A stretch of DNA of 64,000 nucleotides from Bacteroides sp. (lineage in GTDB: Bacteria > Bacteroidota > Bacteroidia > Bacteroidales > Bacteroidaceae), in assembly GCA_017471925.1 (NCBI GenBank), contig JAFURM010000028.1:20532-84531 (forward strand), written 5' to 3'. Position numbers and translations under genes: made by a program. Position 1 is the first letter of the stretch. Each line of letters begins with the position of its first letter. Positions 37,084 to 46,067 of this stretch are shown here, piece by piece. The notes beneath the pieces were generated by a model. That model was not told the DNA's origin. It saw nothing but the letters and a program-made list of their open reading frames with translations, and did not search any database.

Positions 37084-38850
37084 ATGAAAAGCAGACTCTT
37101 ATTGTGTTTGGGCCTCTTCCTGTTGCTCTCTGCATTCAAGGCCGACAGCCCGAAGATTACGATTTTCATGATTGGAGACTCCACGATGGCCAACAAGAGC
37201 CTGAAAGGCGATAATCCCGAACGAGGATGGGGGCATGTGCTGGGCGGCTTCTTCAGCGAAGACATCGTGGTGGACAACCACGCCGTGAATGGCCGCAGCA
37301 GCAAGAGCTTCATCAACGAGGGACGTTGGGAAAAGGTGCTGTCGCTCATGAAGAAAGGTGACTACGTTTTCATCCAGTTCGGCCATAATGACGAGAAGGT
37401 CAATCCCGATCGCCACACCGATCCCGGAACAACCTTCGACGAAAACCTCCGTCGCTTCGTGAACGAGGCTCGTGCCAAGGGAGGCATCCCCGTGCTCTTT
37501 AACTCTATCGTGCGCCGCAAGTTCGGAATGGCCGACAGCACGGCCATTGCCGGAGCCATTGCACAGGACGATATCCGCAAGGGCATCAATCCCGATGCCG
37601 TCAAGGAGGCACAGCCTGCTCGTCCCGTCTATGGTGACAAACTGATAGATACCCACGGAGCCTACCTGGAATCACCGCGCAACGTGGCTCGCGAACTGAA
37701 CGTCCCCTTTGTGGACATGAACCTCATGACCAAGGAACTGATAGAGGAACTGGGGCCCGAGGAGTCCAAGAAACTCTTCATGTGGATACCTGCCAACACC
37801 GTGCCCGCCCTGCCCAAGGGACGTGAGGACGACACCCATCTCAATGTCTACGGTGCCCGCCTGCTGGCCGGTATGGTGGTTGACCTCATTGCCGAGGAGG
37901 TGCCTGCCCTGAAGCCTTATGTCCGTCACTATGACTTCGTGGTGGCCAAGGATGGCAGCGGCGACTTCTTCACCATTCAGGAGGCCATCAATGCCGTGCC
38001 CGACTTCCGCAAGAACAAACGCACGACCATCCTGGTGCGTAAAGGCGTCTATAAAGAGAAACTGGTGGTGGCCGAGAGCAAAATCAACGTTTCGCTGATA
38101 GGCGAGGAGGGAGCTGTGCTCACCTATGATGACTTTGCCAACCGTCCGAACCGCTTTGGCGAGAACAAGGGTACCTCCGGCTCCTCCACCTGCTACATCT
38201 ATGGTCCCGACTTCTATGCCGAAAATATTACCTTTGAAAACAGTGCAGGACCCGTGGGACAGGCTGTGGCCTGCTTCGTCTGTGCCGACCGCGCTTTCTT
38301 CAAGAACTGCCGTTTCCTGGGCTTTCAGGACACGCTTTACAACTACGGCAAGAACCAACGCAACTATTTCGAAGACTGCTACGTGGAGGGAACTGTGGAC
38401 TTCATCTTCGGATGGTCTACGGTGGTCTTCAACCGCTGTCACATCCACAGTAAGGGCAACGGCTATGTCACGGCACCGGCTACCGACCGTGGTGTGAAGC
38501 ACGGCTATGTCTTCTACGACTGCAAACTGACGGCCGATGAAGGGGTGAATCAGGTACACCTGGCCCGTCCGTGGCGACCCTATGGTCAGTCGGTCTACAT
38601 CCGTTGCGAACTGGGCAAGCACATCCTGCCCGAAGGATGGAATAACTGGGGCAGCAAGGCCAATGAGAAGACCGCCTTCTTCGCCGAATACCAATCTACT
38701 GGTGAGGGTGCGGCCGATGCCAAGACCCGCGTCTCCTATGCCCGCCAACTGAAGAATCTCAAAGGCTATGAGCCGAATGAAGTGCTGGCCGGCGAGGATG
38801 GTTGGAACCCCATGGAGGAAGGCAACGCCTTGCTGACGATTAAACGATAA
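37084..38850 (+). CDS. CE12 rhamnogalacturonan acetylesterase fused to CE8 pectin methylesterase
   Basis: A secreted protein of 588 residues with a signal peptide (MKSRLLLCLGLFLLLSAFKA). The N-terminal SGNH/GDSL esterase (about 22-275) has all four blocks: IGDSTMAN, VNGRSSKSF, FGHNDEK and DDTHLNVYGA with Asp and His. The C-terminal CE8 domain (about 285-575) has LGFQDTLYN, EGTVDFIFGWS and LARPWRPYGQS. It would deacetylate rhamnogalacturonan and demethylate homogalacturonan. Its CE8 half is a separate copy from that of the preceding gene, so two CE8 domains sit in tandem with different partners. Confidence 0.92.
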   Translation: MKSRLLLCLGLFLLLSAFKADSPKITIFMIGDSTMANKSLKGDNPERGWGHVLGGFFSEDIVVDNHAVNGRSSKSFINEGRWEKVLSLMKKGDYVFIQFGHNDEKVNPDRHTDPGTTFDENLRRFVNEARAKGGIPVLFNSIVRRKFGMADSTAIAGAIAQDDIRKGINPDAVKEAQPARPVYGDKLIDTHGAYLESPRNVARELNVPFVDMNLMTKELIEELGPEESKKLFMWIPANTVPALPKGREDDTHLNVYGARLLAGMVVDLIAEEVPALKPYVRHYDFVVAKDGSGDFFTIQEAINAVPDFRKNKRTTILVRKGVYKEKLVVAESKINVSLIGEEGAVLTYDDFANRPNRFGENKGTSGSSTCYIYGPDFYAENITFENSAGPVGQAVACFVCADRAFFKNCRFLGFQDTLYNYGKNQRNYFEDCYVEGTVDFIFGWSTVVFNRCHIHSKGNGYVTAPATDRGVKHGYVFYDCKLTADEGVNQVHLARPWRPYGQSVYIRCELGKHILPEGWNNWGSKANEKTAFFAEYQSTGEGAADAKTRVSYARQLKNLKGYEPNEVLAGEDGWNPMEEGNALLTIKR

Positions 38851-38949
38851 ATGTATTTTTAGAAGGAACAAAGCGAAGTGATAACTCCCTTAACTCCTTT
38901 AACTTCAAAAAGTTGAGCTTGCGAAACCTAAGTAATTTAGAATTGAATC

Positions 38950-40272
38950 ATGAAAAGAAATATATTATTCACACTTAGCCTGATGTTGACGGCACTCTTC
39001 TGCTGCCCCTTCATGCAGGCCGAAAACTATCCCTATCGCAGTGATATACTGTGGGTCACCGTGCCTAACCATGCCGACTGGCGCTATCAGACGGGTGAGA
39101 AGGCCAAGGTGGAGGTGCAGTTCTACAAGTATGGCATACCGCAGGACGGGGTCACTGTTTCCTACGAACTGGCCGGCGACCTGATGCCTGCCGATGCCAA
39201 AGGGAGCGTGACGCTGAAGAACGGAAAGGCTGTCATAGACATGGGCACCATGAAGACACCCGGCTTCCGCGACTGCCGCATGACGATACAGATGGACGGA
39301 AAGACCTACAAGCACCATGTGAAGGTGGGCTTCTCCGTGGACAAGATTGAGCCTTACACCAAGATGCCGGCCGACTTCCAGAATTTCTGGGCGGCCAACA
39401 AGGCCGAGTTGGCCCAATTCCCCCTGAAGTACACCAAGGAACGTGCCGAGGAGTACTGCACCGACAAGGTGGACTGCTACTTGGTGAAATTAGACATCAA
39501 CCGTCGCGGCCAGGCTGTCTACGGCTACCTCTTCTATCCCAAGAACGCACAGCCCGGCAAGCATCCCGTGGTGCTCTGCCCGCCGGGAGCCGGCATCAAG
39601 ACCATCAAGGAACCCCTGCGCAACAAGCATTATGCCGAGCAGGGCTTCATCCGCTTTGAGATAGAGATTCACGGTCTGAACCCCACCATGACCGCCGAGC
39701 AGTTCAAGGAGGTAAGTCGTGCTTTCGATTGGGAAACCAACTACCTGAACATCAACTTGGACAACCGTGACAATTACTACATGAAGCGGGTCTACCTGGC
39801 CTGTGTGCGCAGCCTCGACCTGCTTACTTCCCTGCCCGAATGGGACGGCAAGAACGTGGCCGTTCAGGGAGGCAGTCAGGGAGGTGCCCTGGCATTGATT
39901 ACGGCCGGCCTGGATGAGCGTGTCACCCATTGCGTGGCCAATCATCCTGCCCTGAGCGACATGGCCGGCTTCAAGGCCAACCGTGCCGACGGCTATCCCC
40001 ACTATTCGCGTACCAAAGGGATGGACACGCCCGAAAAACTGAAAACCATGGCCTATTATGACGTGGTGAACTTTGCCCGCTTAATCAAGGCCAAAACCTA
40101 CATGACCTGGGGCTTCAACGATGATGTCTGTGCACCGACCACCAGCTATGCCGTGTGGAATGTACTGACCTGTCCCAAGGAGGCCCTTGTCACACCCATC
40201 AATGAACACTGGACCTCTGCCGATACCAACTACGGACAGATGCTGTGGATTCAGAAGCATCTGCTTCCTTGA
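38950..40272 (+). CDS. secreted acetylxylan-esterase-like hydrolase (CE7/AXE1 type)
   Basis: A protein of 440 residues with a signal peptide (to about 24). Residues about 25-130 form a beta-sandwich-like N-terminal domain, followed by an alpha/beta-hydrolase of the AXE1 group starting at MPADFQNFWAANKAEL. The nucleophile lies in VQGGSQGGALAL, the Asp in GFNDDVCAPTTSY and the His in NEHWTS. The family removes acetyl groups from sugars such as xylose; the neighbours suggest acetylated pectin. It ends the plus-strand enzyme operon and is followed by a strong terminator. Confidence 0.88.
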   Translation: MKRNILFTLSLMLTALFCCPFMQAENYPYRSDILWVTVPNHADWRYQTGEKAKVEVQFYKYGIPQDGVTVSYELAGDLMPADAKGSVTLKNGKAVIDMGTMKTPGFRDCRMTIQMDGKTYKHHVKVGFSVDKIEPYTKMPADFQNFWAANKAELAQFPLKYTKERAEEYCTDKVDCYLVKLDINRRGQAVYGYLFYPKNAQPGKHPVVLCPPGAGIKTIKEPLRNKHYAEQGFIRFEIEIHGLNPTMTAEQFKEVSRAFDWETNYLNINLDNRDNYYMKRVYLACVRSLDLLTSLPEWDGKNVAVQGGSQGGALALITAGLDERVTHCVANHPALSDMAGFKANRADGYPHYSRTKGMDTPEKLKTMAYYDVVNFARLIKAKTYMTWGFNDDVCAPTTSYAVWNVLTCPKEALVTPINEHWTSADTNYGQMLWIQKHLLP

Positions 40273-40296
40273 TGAAGAATTGTTAGAAAACGTTGT

Positions 40297-40341
40297 AACG
40301 CAGATTGGCGCGGATTGTATCCACGCTAATCTGCGTTTTTT
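40297..40341 (+). terminator. rho-independent terminator of the pectin esterase operon
   Basis: AACGCAGATT (40297-40306) pairs with AATCTGCGTT (40328-40337), extended inwards by GCG/CGC and GGAT/ATCC to a stem of about 19 positions with two non-Watson-Crick pairs, then a run of T. It lies 25 bp after the esterase stop. Confidence 0.85.
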
Positions 40342-40458
40342 AGTGCATATAGCCATTCTTAAGTGCGTTTTTGATGTGTTTTAGTGTGTTTTAGGACGAT
40401 TTTACACTTGAAAAAGCAAATTGTCCACATTGTGTATAGCTCTAATGCGCTATTTTTG
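40342..40458 (+). promoter_or_regulatory. promoter of the first SusC gene, with AATGCGC motif
   Basis: The -7 box TATTTTTG (40451-40458) is directly preceded by AATGCGC (40444-40450), with a -33-like TTGTG at 40430-40434. Upstream, AGTGC or AGTGT occurs at 40342, 40362 and 40383 (20-21 bp spacing). Read on the other strand the first gives ATGCACTAA, the motif seen at 34821-34830. Confidence 0.55.
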
Positions 40459-40490
40459 CGGATATTTTTTTATTAACTAAATGTACTCAT

Positions 40491-43400
40491 ATGAAAAACA
40501 GACTTCATTTTGACATTCGAAAGCTGTGTTTGGCATTGGCGCTGATTCTTACTTCAGTGGCCTATGCTCAGAACAAAACGGTGACAGGTACAATTGTCGA
40601 TTCCAATCAAGAACCGATAATTGGTGCCACTGTCGTGGAAGTAGGTGCCAGCAACAATGGTGCCATCTCTGACATTGACGGTAACTTCTCGATTTCGGGA
40701 CTTAAACCAAGTTCCAAGTTGCAGGTTTCATTTATCGGTTATGAAACCCAAGTAATTACAGTGGGCAATCAGACCAAGTTGAAGATTGTCCTGAAGGATG
40801 ATGCCCAAGCACTGGAAGAAGTGGTTGTGGTAGGTTATGGTACGATGAGAAAGACCGACCTTACCGGTTCCATCGCTTCCGTATCCAGCGACAAGATTGC
40901 CAAGCGCGGTTCACTCCGCGTGGAAGATGCCCTGCAGGGTGCCGTCCCGGGTGTGAACATCACGCAGTCTTCCAGCCGCGCCAACAGTGGTTTTGATATT
41001 CAGATTCGTGGTCAGGCATCTATCAACAACGCTGCTCAGCCGCTTTATGTAGTAGACGGTGTGGTTGTTTCCTCCATTGACTACCTGAACCCCGAAGACA
41101 TCGCCCGCATCGACGTGCTGAAGGATGCCTCTTCTACCGCTATCTATGGTAGCCGTGCTTCCAGCGGCGTTATCTTGATTGCCACCAAGGGTACCGGTAA
41201 CTCTGCCAAGGCCCAGCCCATCGAAATCAGCTACGATGGTTATTATGGTGTGCGTAAGGTGGCCCGTATGCCGGACTTCATGGATACTCAGCAATTCATG
41301 GACTACCGTCTGGCCCGCTACACTGAGAGCGTTGCAGCCAGCGATGGTTCAGGTCGTGCCGTGGTTACACTGACAGATGCCAATAGAGGCTCTGCATGGC
41401 AGACCGGTGCCGCCGATTGGAAGAGCGGTGTGCTCTATGAACGCTACATGGACAACAAGACTTACGACTGGGAAAACACGGCCCTCCGCACGGCCAGCCA
41501 GCAGAACCACTTCATCAGCGCCAGCGGTGCCACGGAGAAGACCAACTTCCGCCTGGGTATCGGTTATCAGAGCGAAGAGAACGTGTTCAGACACAATGAC
41601 TATGAGCGTTTCAACATCAAGGGTGCCTTCGAAAGCAAACTCAACAAGTATGTAGAGGTGGGCTTGTCCGTAAACTTGGCACACGATACGCAGAAGGACT
41701 TTACAACCGATGGGTCCAACACGTATTCACCTTATAATAATGCCTTCTGGTTTGCACCCTGCTTGGATCCCTATGATGAAGAGGGCAACCTCTACACGCA
41801 GCCCGGTAAAGTCCCTGCATTGGGCCTCTCCTTGACCTCTACTCCTTCACCCATCATTGACTTTGAGATGGAGAATGCGTATGACAACACGACCCGCAAG
41901 TTCCATGCTTTCGGTAATGTCTTCTTGCGCTTCAACATCATGGACAACCTGAAGTTCACGACCACCTTCTCGCCCAACTTCTATCACGGTCGTCAAGGTA
42001 TCTTCTTCGGTACAGGTGTCAGCGAGAAGTACCCCAACGGTTCTTCTTACTACCAGAGCAAGAAGCAGAACTATGCAGAGGTTGTCAATACCGACCGTCT
42101 GGACTGGACGTGGGATAATCAGATTGACTACAATCAGACTTGGGGCGACCACTCATTGACCGCTATGGGATTGTTCTCTCTCTACGCTTCCAACCGCGAG
42201 ACCTATTCACAGTCCGTTACCGGTATTTCCGATGACAAATTGCTCTACTTCGCCATGAACAAGGGCTCTCAGAACCAGACCGTAGGTTCCAGCTACACTG
42301 AGTCTTCTCTGGTGTCTGCCGCTACCCGTTTGAACTACGTCTATAAGGACCGCTACATGGCTACCGTAACCCTGCGTGCCGACGGTTCTTCACGCTTTGC
42401 CAAGGACAATCGCTGGGGGTGGTTCCCCTCTGCAGCCGTTGCATGGCGCATGAATCAGGAAGACTTCCTGAAGGATGTCAGCTGGTTGGACAACTTGAAA
42501 CTCCGTCTCTCTTATGGTGTGACTGGTAACAACAACGTTGGTGACTATGCTACTGCCTCTTCAGCTTCCGGTCCCAACTATGCCGTGATTGGTGGCAACG
42601 AAGTGTTGGGCTACTATCCCAACGGTCTGATTGATACCGGCCTCCTTTGGGAAAAGGTGAAGGAGTTCGACTTTGGTGTAGACTTCTCTGCATTGAACAA
42701 CCGCGTCAACCTGACAGCCGACTACTACGTACGTAACTCCGACGGTCAGATAATGAAGTCTACCGTACCTGTTGAAAGCGGGGAAACTTCCATTACGACC
42801 AACATCGGTTCTGTACGCAACAAGGGTATTGAATTGGCCCTGAATCTCGGTGTTATCCGCAACGAAGAGTTCCAGTGGGATTTGAGCCTGAATTATGCCC
42901 GTAACAAGAGTGAAATCACCGAACTCCCGATGGGTGACGATATCAACAACGCTTGGTTCATCGGTGAGCGTCTGAACGTGCTCTATGACTACACTCCCGC
43001 CGGTGTCATCACCGAAGACGGTGTAACCATGAAGACCAAGGACGGTAACGTACACTACTCTCTGCAGGAGGTGTGGAATACCTTCGGTCAGGGTGAAGGC
43101 GGCCAGGGCCTGAACTGGTTCGAAGGCCAGCTGGCAGTCAATGACTGGAACAACGACAAGAAGATTAACGATGAAGACCGTCACGTCTATGCTTGCACAG
43201 ACCCCACATGGACAGGTAGCTTGATTTCCAGCATGTACTGGAAAGGCTTCGACTTTTCATTCAATATCTATACTAAACAGGGCCAGTGGTCACGCAGCTA
43301 CTTCCATTCACAGTACATGCAGTACAGTGACCGTGGACGTCAAAAGCTGAACTTCGACTACTATCTCCCCGCTGGTACTCCAGTTATTGACAAGGCTACA

Positions 43401-43730
43401 GGCGAAGAAGTGTTGCTTACCGAAGCCCGCGTAGGCGCATTCCCCTATCCGAACAACAAGGATAAAACAGCCGGTGGCTATATCGGTAATGCTGTGGACT
43501 ACCAGAAGACCTCTTTCGTCAAGGTGAAGAACATCTGCTTGGGCTACACCTTCCCGAAACAGTGGATTGGCAAGTTAGGCGTGAAGCACCTCCGCGTCTA
43601 TGCCAACATCCTGAATCCGTTTGTCTTCACCGACTATGAAGGTTTCGACCCCGAATGGGCTAGCGCAAGCCTCGTGAACGGTGGTCCGGCATCCGTGACT
43701 TATCAATTTGGTGTGAATCTGAAGTTCTAA
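40491..43730 (+). CDS. SusC-like TonB-dependent outer-membrane transporter 1
   Basis: A protein of 1079 residues: signal peptide (MKNRLHFDIRKLCLALALIL to AYAQ), an N-terminal carboxypeptidase-regulatory-like beta-sandwich (about 28-110), TonB box and plug (EEVVVVGYGTMRKTDLTGS onwards, to about 250), then a 22-strand beta-barrel ending FGVNLKF, the usual aromatic C-terminus. SusC proteins import bound oligosaccharides across the outer membrane with TonB energy. It precedes its SusD partner by 17 bp. Its first 33 nt and leader are shared with the second SusC gene at 46068. The pectin enzymes upstream suggest pectic oligosaccharides. Confidence 0.95.
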   Translation: MKNRLHFDIRKLCLALALILTSVAYAQNKTVTGTIVDSNQEPIIGATVVEVGASNNGAISDIDGNFSISGLKPSSKLQVSFIGYETQVITVGNQTKLKIVLKDDAQALEEVVVVGYGTMRKTDLTGSIASVSSDKIAKRGSLRVEDALQGAVPGVNITQSSSRANSGFDIQIRGQASINNAAQPLYVVDGVVVSSIDYLNPEDIARIDVLKDASSTAIYGSRASSGVILIATKGTGNSAKAQPIEISYDGYYGVRKVARMPDFMDTQQFMDYRLARYTESVAASDGSGRAVVTLTDANRGSAWQTGAADWKSGVLYERYMDNKTYDWENTALRTASQQNHFISASGATEKTNFRLGIGYQSEENVFRHNDYERFNIKGAFESKLNKYVEVGLSVNLAHDTQKDFTTDGSNTYSPYNNAFWFAPCLDPYDEEGNLYTQPGKVPALGLSLTSTPSPIIDFEMENAYDNTTRKFHAFGNVFLRFNIMDNLKFTTTFSPNFYHGRQGIFFGTGVSEKYPNGSSYYQSKKQNYAEVVNTDRLDWTWDNQIDYNQTWGDHSLTAMGLFSLYASNRETYSQSVTGISDDKLLYFAMNKGSQNQTVGSSYTESSLVSAATRLNYVYKDRYMATVTLRADGSSRFAKDNRWGWFPSAAVAWRMNQEDFLKDVSWLDNLKLRLSYGVTGNNNVGDYATASSASGPNYAVIGGNEVLGYYPNGLIDTGLLWEKVKEFDFGVDFSALNNRVNLTADYYVRNSDGQIMKSTVPVESGETSITTNIGSVRNKGIELALNLGVIRNEEFQWDLSLNYARNKSEITELPMGDDINNAWFIGERLNVLYDYTPAGVITEDGVTMKTKDGNVHYSLQEVWNTFGQGEGGQGLNWFEGQLAVNDWNNDKKINDEDRHVYACTDPTWTGSLISSMYWKGFDFSFNIYTKQGQWSRSYFHSQYMQYSDRGRQKLNFDYYLPAGTPVIDKATGEEVLLTEARVGAFPYPNNKDKTAGGYIGNAVDYQKTSFVKVKNICLGYTFPKQWIGKLGVKHLRVYANILNPFVFTDYEGFDPEWASASLVNGGPASVTYQFGVNLKF

Positions 43731-43747
43731 CATAATAATCGTATCGT

Positions 43748-45520
43748 ATGAAAAGAAAATTAAGCAATATATTCCTTGCAGCTGCATTGACTTCTACAGT
43801 GGCATTGACCGGCTGCGATGACTTCCTCACTCCCGACAATAAAAGTTCGGTGACGGATGTTGATTACTTTGCGACAGCGGCAGGTTTCCAGTCTCTGGTG
43901 AACGATACCTATGCCCAGCTGAAGGATATCTATAACAACCGCAATGTGACGATCTATTTTAATGCAGGTACCGACCTCTATCAGGTGGGCCGTAACACGA
44001 CCGACGATGCTCTGCACCGCTGGACAGGCTTCAATGCCGACAATGGTCACGTGAAGGATTTCTATAACATGTGCTACGATGCCATCCGATCGGCCTATTC
44101 TATCCAGTATTACGCAGCAACTGCACAGGTGGGCGATGATGTCAAGCAGAAGGCCATTGACGAAGGCCGTTTTGTGGCAGCCCTGCACTATTACCTGCTG
44201 GTAAACAACTTCGGTGGCGTGCCTCTGGTTACAGAATATGCCACTACAGCCGTGAGCGGCTATCCGCGTGCTACGGCAGAAGAGGTCTACACCCACATCA
44301 TTAACGAACTGACCGAAATCATCAGCAACGGCAAGTTGAAAGCCTCTACGGCTACAGCCGGTGGTGGTGAGGCCAGCATCGAGGCAGCCAAGGCTCTCTT
44401 GGCCAAGACTTATCTCTCTGCTGCATGGGACTTGAACAAGAACGACTATTTCACTCAGGCAGCCAAGTATGCCGATGAAGTGATTGGCGGACGTACCCTG
44501 ACTACCGACTTTGCTGCCCTGTGGGCTGCCGACCGTTCAGGTGATGACGATGCCGAATTCATCTTCGACCTGGAGTTCGACTATGATACTCAGCACGACA
44601 AGAACGCCGGTAACTGGTGGCAGAACATGTACTCCCAATATATGGGCGGTTCAGAAGATGGTATGAAGAACTGCGGTTCTGTCTACCTGCCCCGTATGCA
44701 CACCTTGCGTTGCTTCGATGAGGGTGACAAGCGCTATGCCGCTACCTTCATGCAGGAATTGCTGATTAAGGGCCGTTGGGAAGAGACTCTGTCATTCATC
44801 AACTTGGGCGACTACTTCGGTTGGTATGGCAACGGTAACAGCTCCAGGGGCAAACTGGTGGCCATATATTATCCGGCTTATTGGGAAAGCACTCCCGAGC
44901 AGGTAGCTGCATGGCGTGCTGAAGACCCTGAAAACCGTAACGGTGCCATTGTTATCCCGCAAAATGACAAGACTGCCACCATAGTGCCTATGAGCACCTA
45001 TTATGAGGATTTGGCCCAAAGCACTACCGGTATTGTGGAAAAATATGACTTTGATGATAACGGTACACACGCAAGCAGTTACTCCTGCCATCCGTGCCGC
45101 AAGTTCGATGACTGCCTGACGGCCAACTACAATGCCGGCTACAGCTTCCGCGACCTGCACATCATCACGCTGCCCGAAATCTTCCTGGTAGCTGCCGAAG
45201 CCTATCACAAGGCCGGTAAGGACAGCGAAGCCATGAAGCGTCTGAACGTATTACGCAAGCGTGCCGGTGTGCCCGACGTGACCAGCATCAACATCGACGT
45301 TATCCTGAAGGAGTCTGCTGCCGAAATGTTCGGTAACGGCTGTCGTCGCATGGATCTGCGTCGTACGCAGAAGCTCGTGGAGTATAACAACCTCTACAAC
45401 TCAGAAATCAAGGGCCAGGCCGATACTTACATCGGCCAGAAACTGTTGTGGCCTATCCCGCAGTCAGCCATCGATGCCAACGATATGCTTACTGCCGAAG
45501 ATCAGAACCCAGGTTATTGA
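43748..45520 (+). CDS. SusD-like surface glycan-binding lipoprotein 1
   Basis: A protein of 590 residues with a lipoprotein signal and lipobox ending at Cys23 (ALTGC), followed by DDF acidic residues typical of surface-exported Bacteroidetes lipoproteins. The body has the SusD alpha-helical tetratricopeptide-like scaffold and family blocks such as ALHYYLLVNNFGGVPLVTEY, EIFLVAAEAYHKAG and the C-terminal LWPIPQSAIDANDML. SusD caps the SusC barrel and binds the glycan. It is followed by a strong terminator, so SusC1-SusD1 is a transcription unit. Confidence 0.95.
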   Translation: MKRKLSNIFLAAALTSTVALTGCDDFLTPDNKSSVTDVDYFATAAGFQSLVNDTYAQLKDIYNNRNVTIYFNAGTDLYQVGRNTTDDALHRWTGFNADNGHVKDFYNMCYDAIRSAYSIQYYAATAQVGDDVKQKAIDEGRFVAALHYYLLVNNFGGVPLVTEYATTAVSGYPRATAEEVYTHIINELTEIISNGKLKASTATAGGGEASIEAAKALLAKTYLSAAWDLNKNDYFTQAAKYADEVIGGRTLTTDFAALWAADRSGDDDAEFIFDLEFDYDTQHDKNAGNWWQNMYSQYMGGSEDGMKNCGSVYLPRMHTLRCFDEGDKRYAATFMQELLIKGRWEETLSFINLGDYFGWYGNGNSSRGKLVAIYYPAYWESTPEQVAAWRAEDPENRNGAIVIPQNDKTATIVPMSTYYEDLAQSTTGIVEKYDFDDNGTHASSYSCHPCRKFDDCLTANYNAGYSFRDLHIITLPEIFLVAAEAYHKAGKDSEAMKRLNVLRKRAGVPDVTSINIDVILKESAAEMFGNGCRRMDLRRTQKLVEYNNLYNSEIKGQADTYIGQKLLWPIPQSAIDANDMLTAEDQNPGY

Positions 45521-45545
45521 TAGCATACTTATAACCTAAATGATG

Positions 45546-45585
45546 GAAGCCTGCCGCTGGTATAGCGGTGGGCTTCTTTTGTTTT
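45546..45585 (+). terminator. rho-independent terminator after the first SusD gene
   Basis: GAAGCCTGCCGCT (45546-45558) and AGCGGTGGGCTTC (45564-45576) form a 13-bp stem with two G-U pairs and a 5-nt loop, followed by a T-rich tract. It begins 25 bp after the SusD stop. Confidence 0.88.
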
Positions 45586-45599
45586 GTGATGTATCGTGC

Positions 45600-45835
45600 T
45601 TGAAAATTATGATTAGTGCATTGTGTTAATAGATGTATATCTGTTTGCTTTTTCTTTACATGTTGAAAATCCACCGTGTTTGGCTTATACCCCTTTTACT
45701 GCGATAAATGCCCTTCCCAGTTATGAAAATTTTCCTCCCCAACTGAAGCGGAAAATTTCCCCAGTTGGGGTATGTTTTTGAGGAAGCGTTTTAGATTCGT
45801 TAAGGATGTCGCGAAATACTTACAAGTGTGGCCCT
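45600..45835. repeat. dispersed ~240-bp intergenic repeat, copy B
   Basis: It aligns with 30221-30466. The hairpin is better preserved here: CCCCAACTG (45737-45745) pairs perfectly with CAGTTGGGG (45762-45770), and an upstream CCCAGTT can compete for the same AACTG. TTAGTGCATT (45613-45622), the reverse complement of AATGCACTAA, lies in a part not conserved in copy A. Between here and the second SusC promoter nothing else is apparent. Confidence 0.75.
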
Positions 45836-45906
45836 TCCCCCTTACCTCATCTTCTCCTTTTCCTGTTGATGCCTACTTCCCGTTTCCCTGAGTCTGACGG
45901 AGCATT

Positions 45907-45939
45907 TTTTATACCTGCCAACCAAATTTTATACCCGCC
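45907..45939 (+). promoter_or_regulatory. 13-bp direct repeat upstream of the second SusC gene (candidate operator)
   Basis: TTTTATACCTGCC (45907-45919) and TTTTATACCCGCC (45927-45939) differ at one base and are spaced 20 bp. They lie about 65-95 bp before the -7-like element, a position suited to an activator. Confidence 0.5.
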
Positions 45940-45971
45940 TCTTTGGACATATTTACACGCATTAAATCAAA

Positions 45972-46008
45972 TTTTGAACGATTAATGAGTGTTAATACTC
46001 TTTCTTTG
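45972..46008 (+). promoter_or_regulatory. probable promoter of the second SusC gene
   Basis: TTTTG (45972-45976) and TTTCTTTG (46001-46008, one mismatch to TAnnTTTG) are 24 bp apart. The 7 bp before the -7-like element, AATACTC, differ from the AATGC[A/G]C seen at other promoters in this window. Weak match, moderate support. Confidence 0.35.
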
Positions 46009-46067
46009 CACCATATTTAAGCGAATTTAAACCGAATATATTCTTATTATTAACTAAATGTATGAAC

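Noticed and set aside
46062-46067. ATG at 46062 as the start of SusC 2
   Set aside because: Alignment with the paralogue at 40491 places the start at 46068 at the same distance from the shared leader; the upstream ATG adds only two residues.
45521-46067. A transposase remnant in the gap between the two SusCD pairs
   Set aside because: The repeat there has no coding capacity, no target duplication and no transposase-like fragment; its match to 30221-30466 is non-coding.
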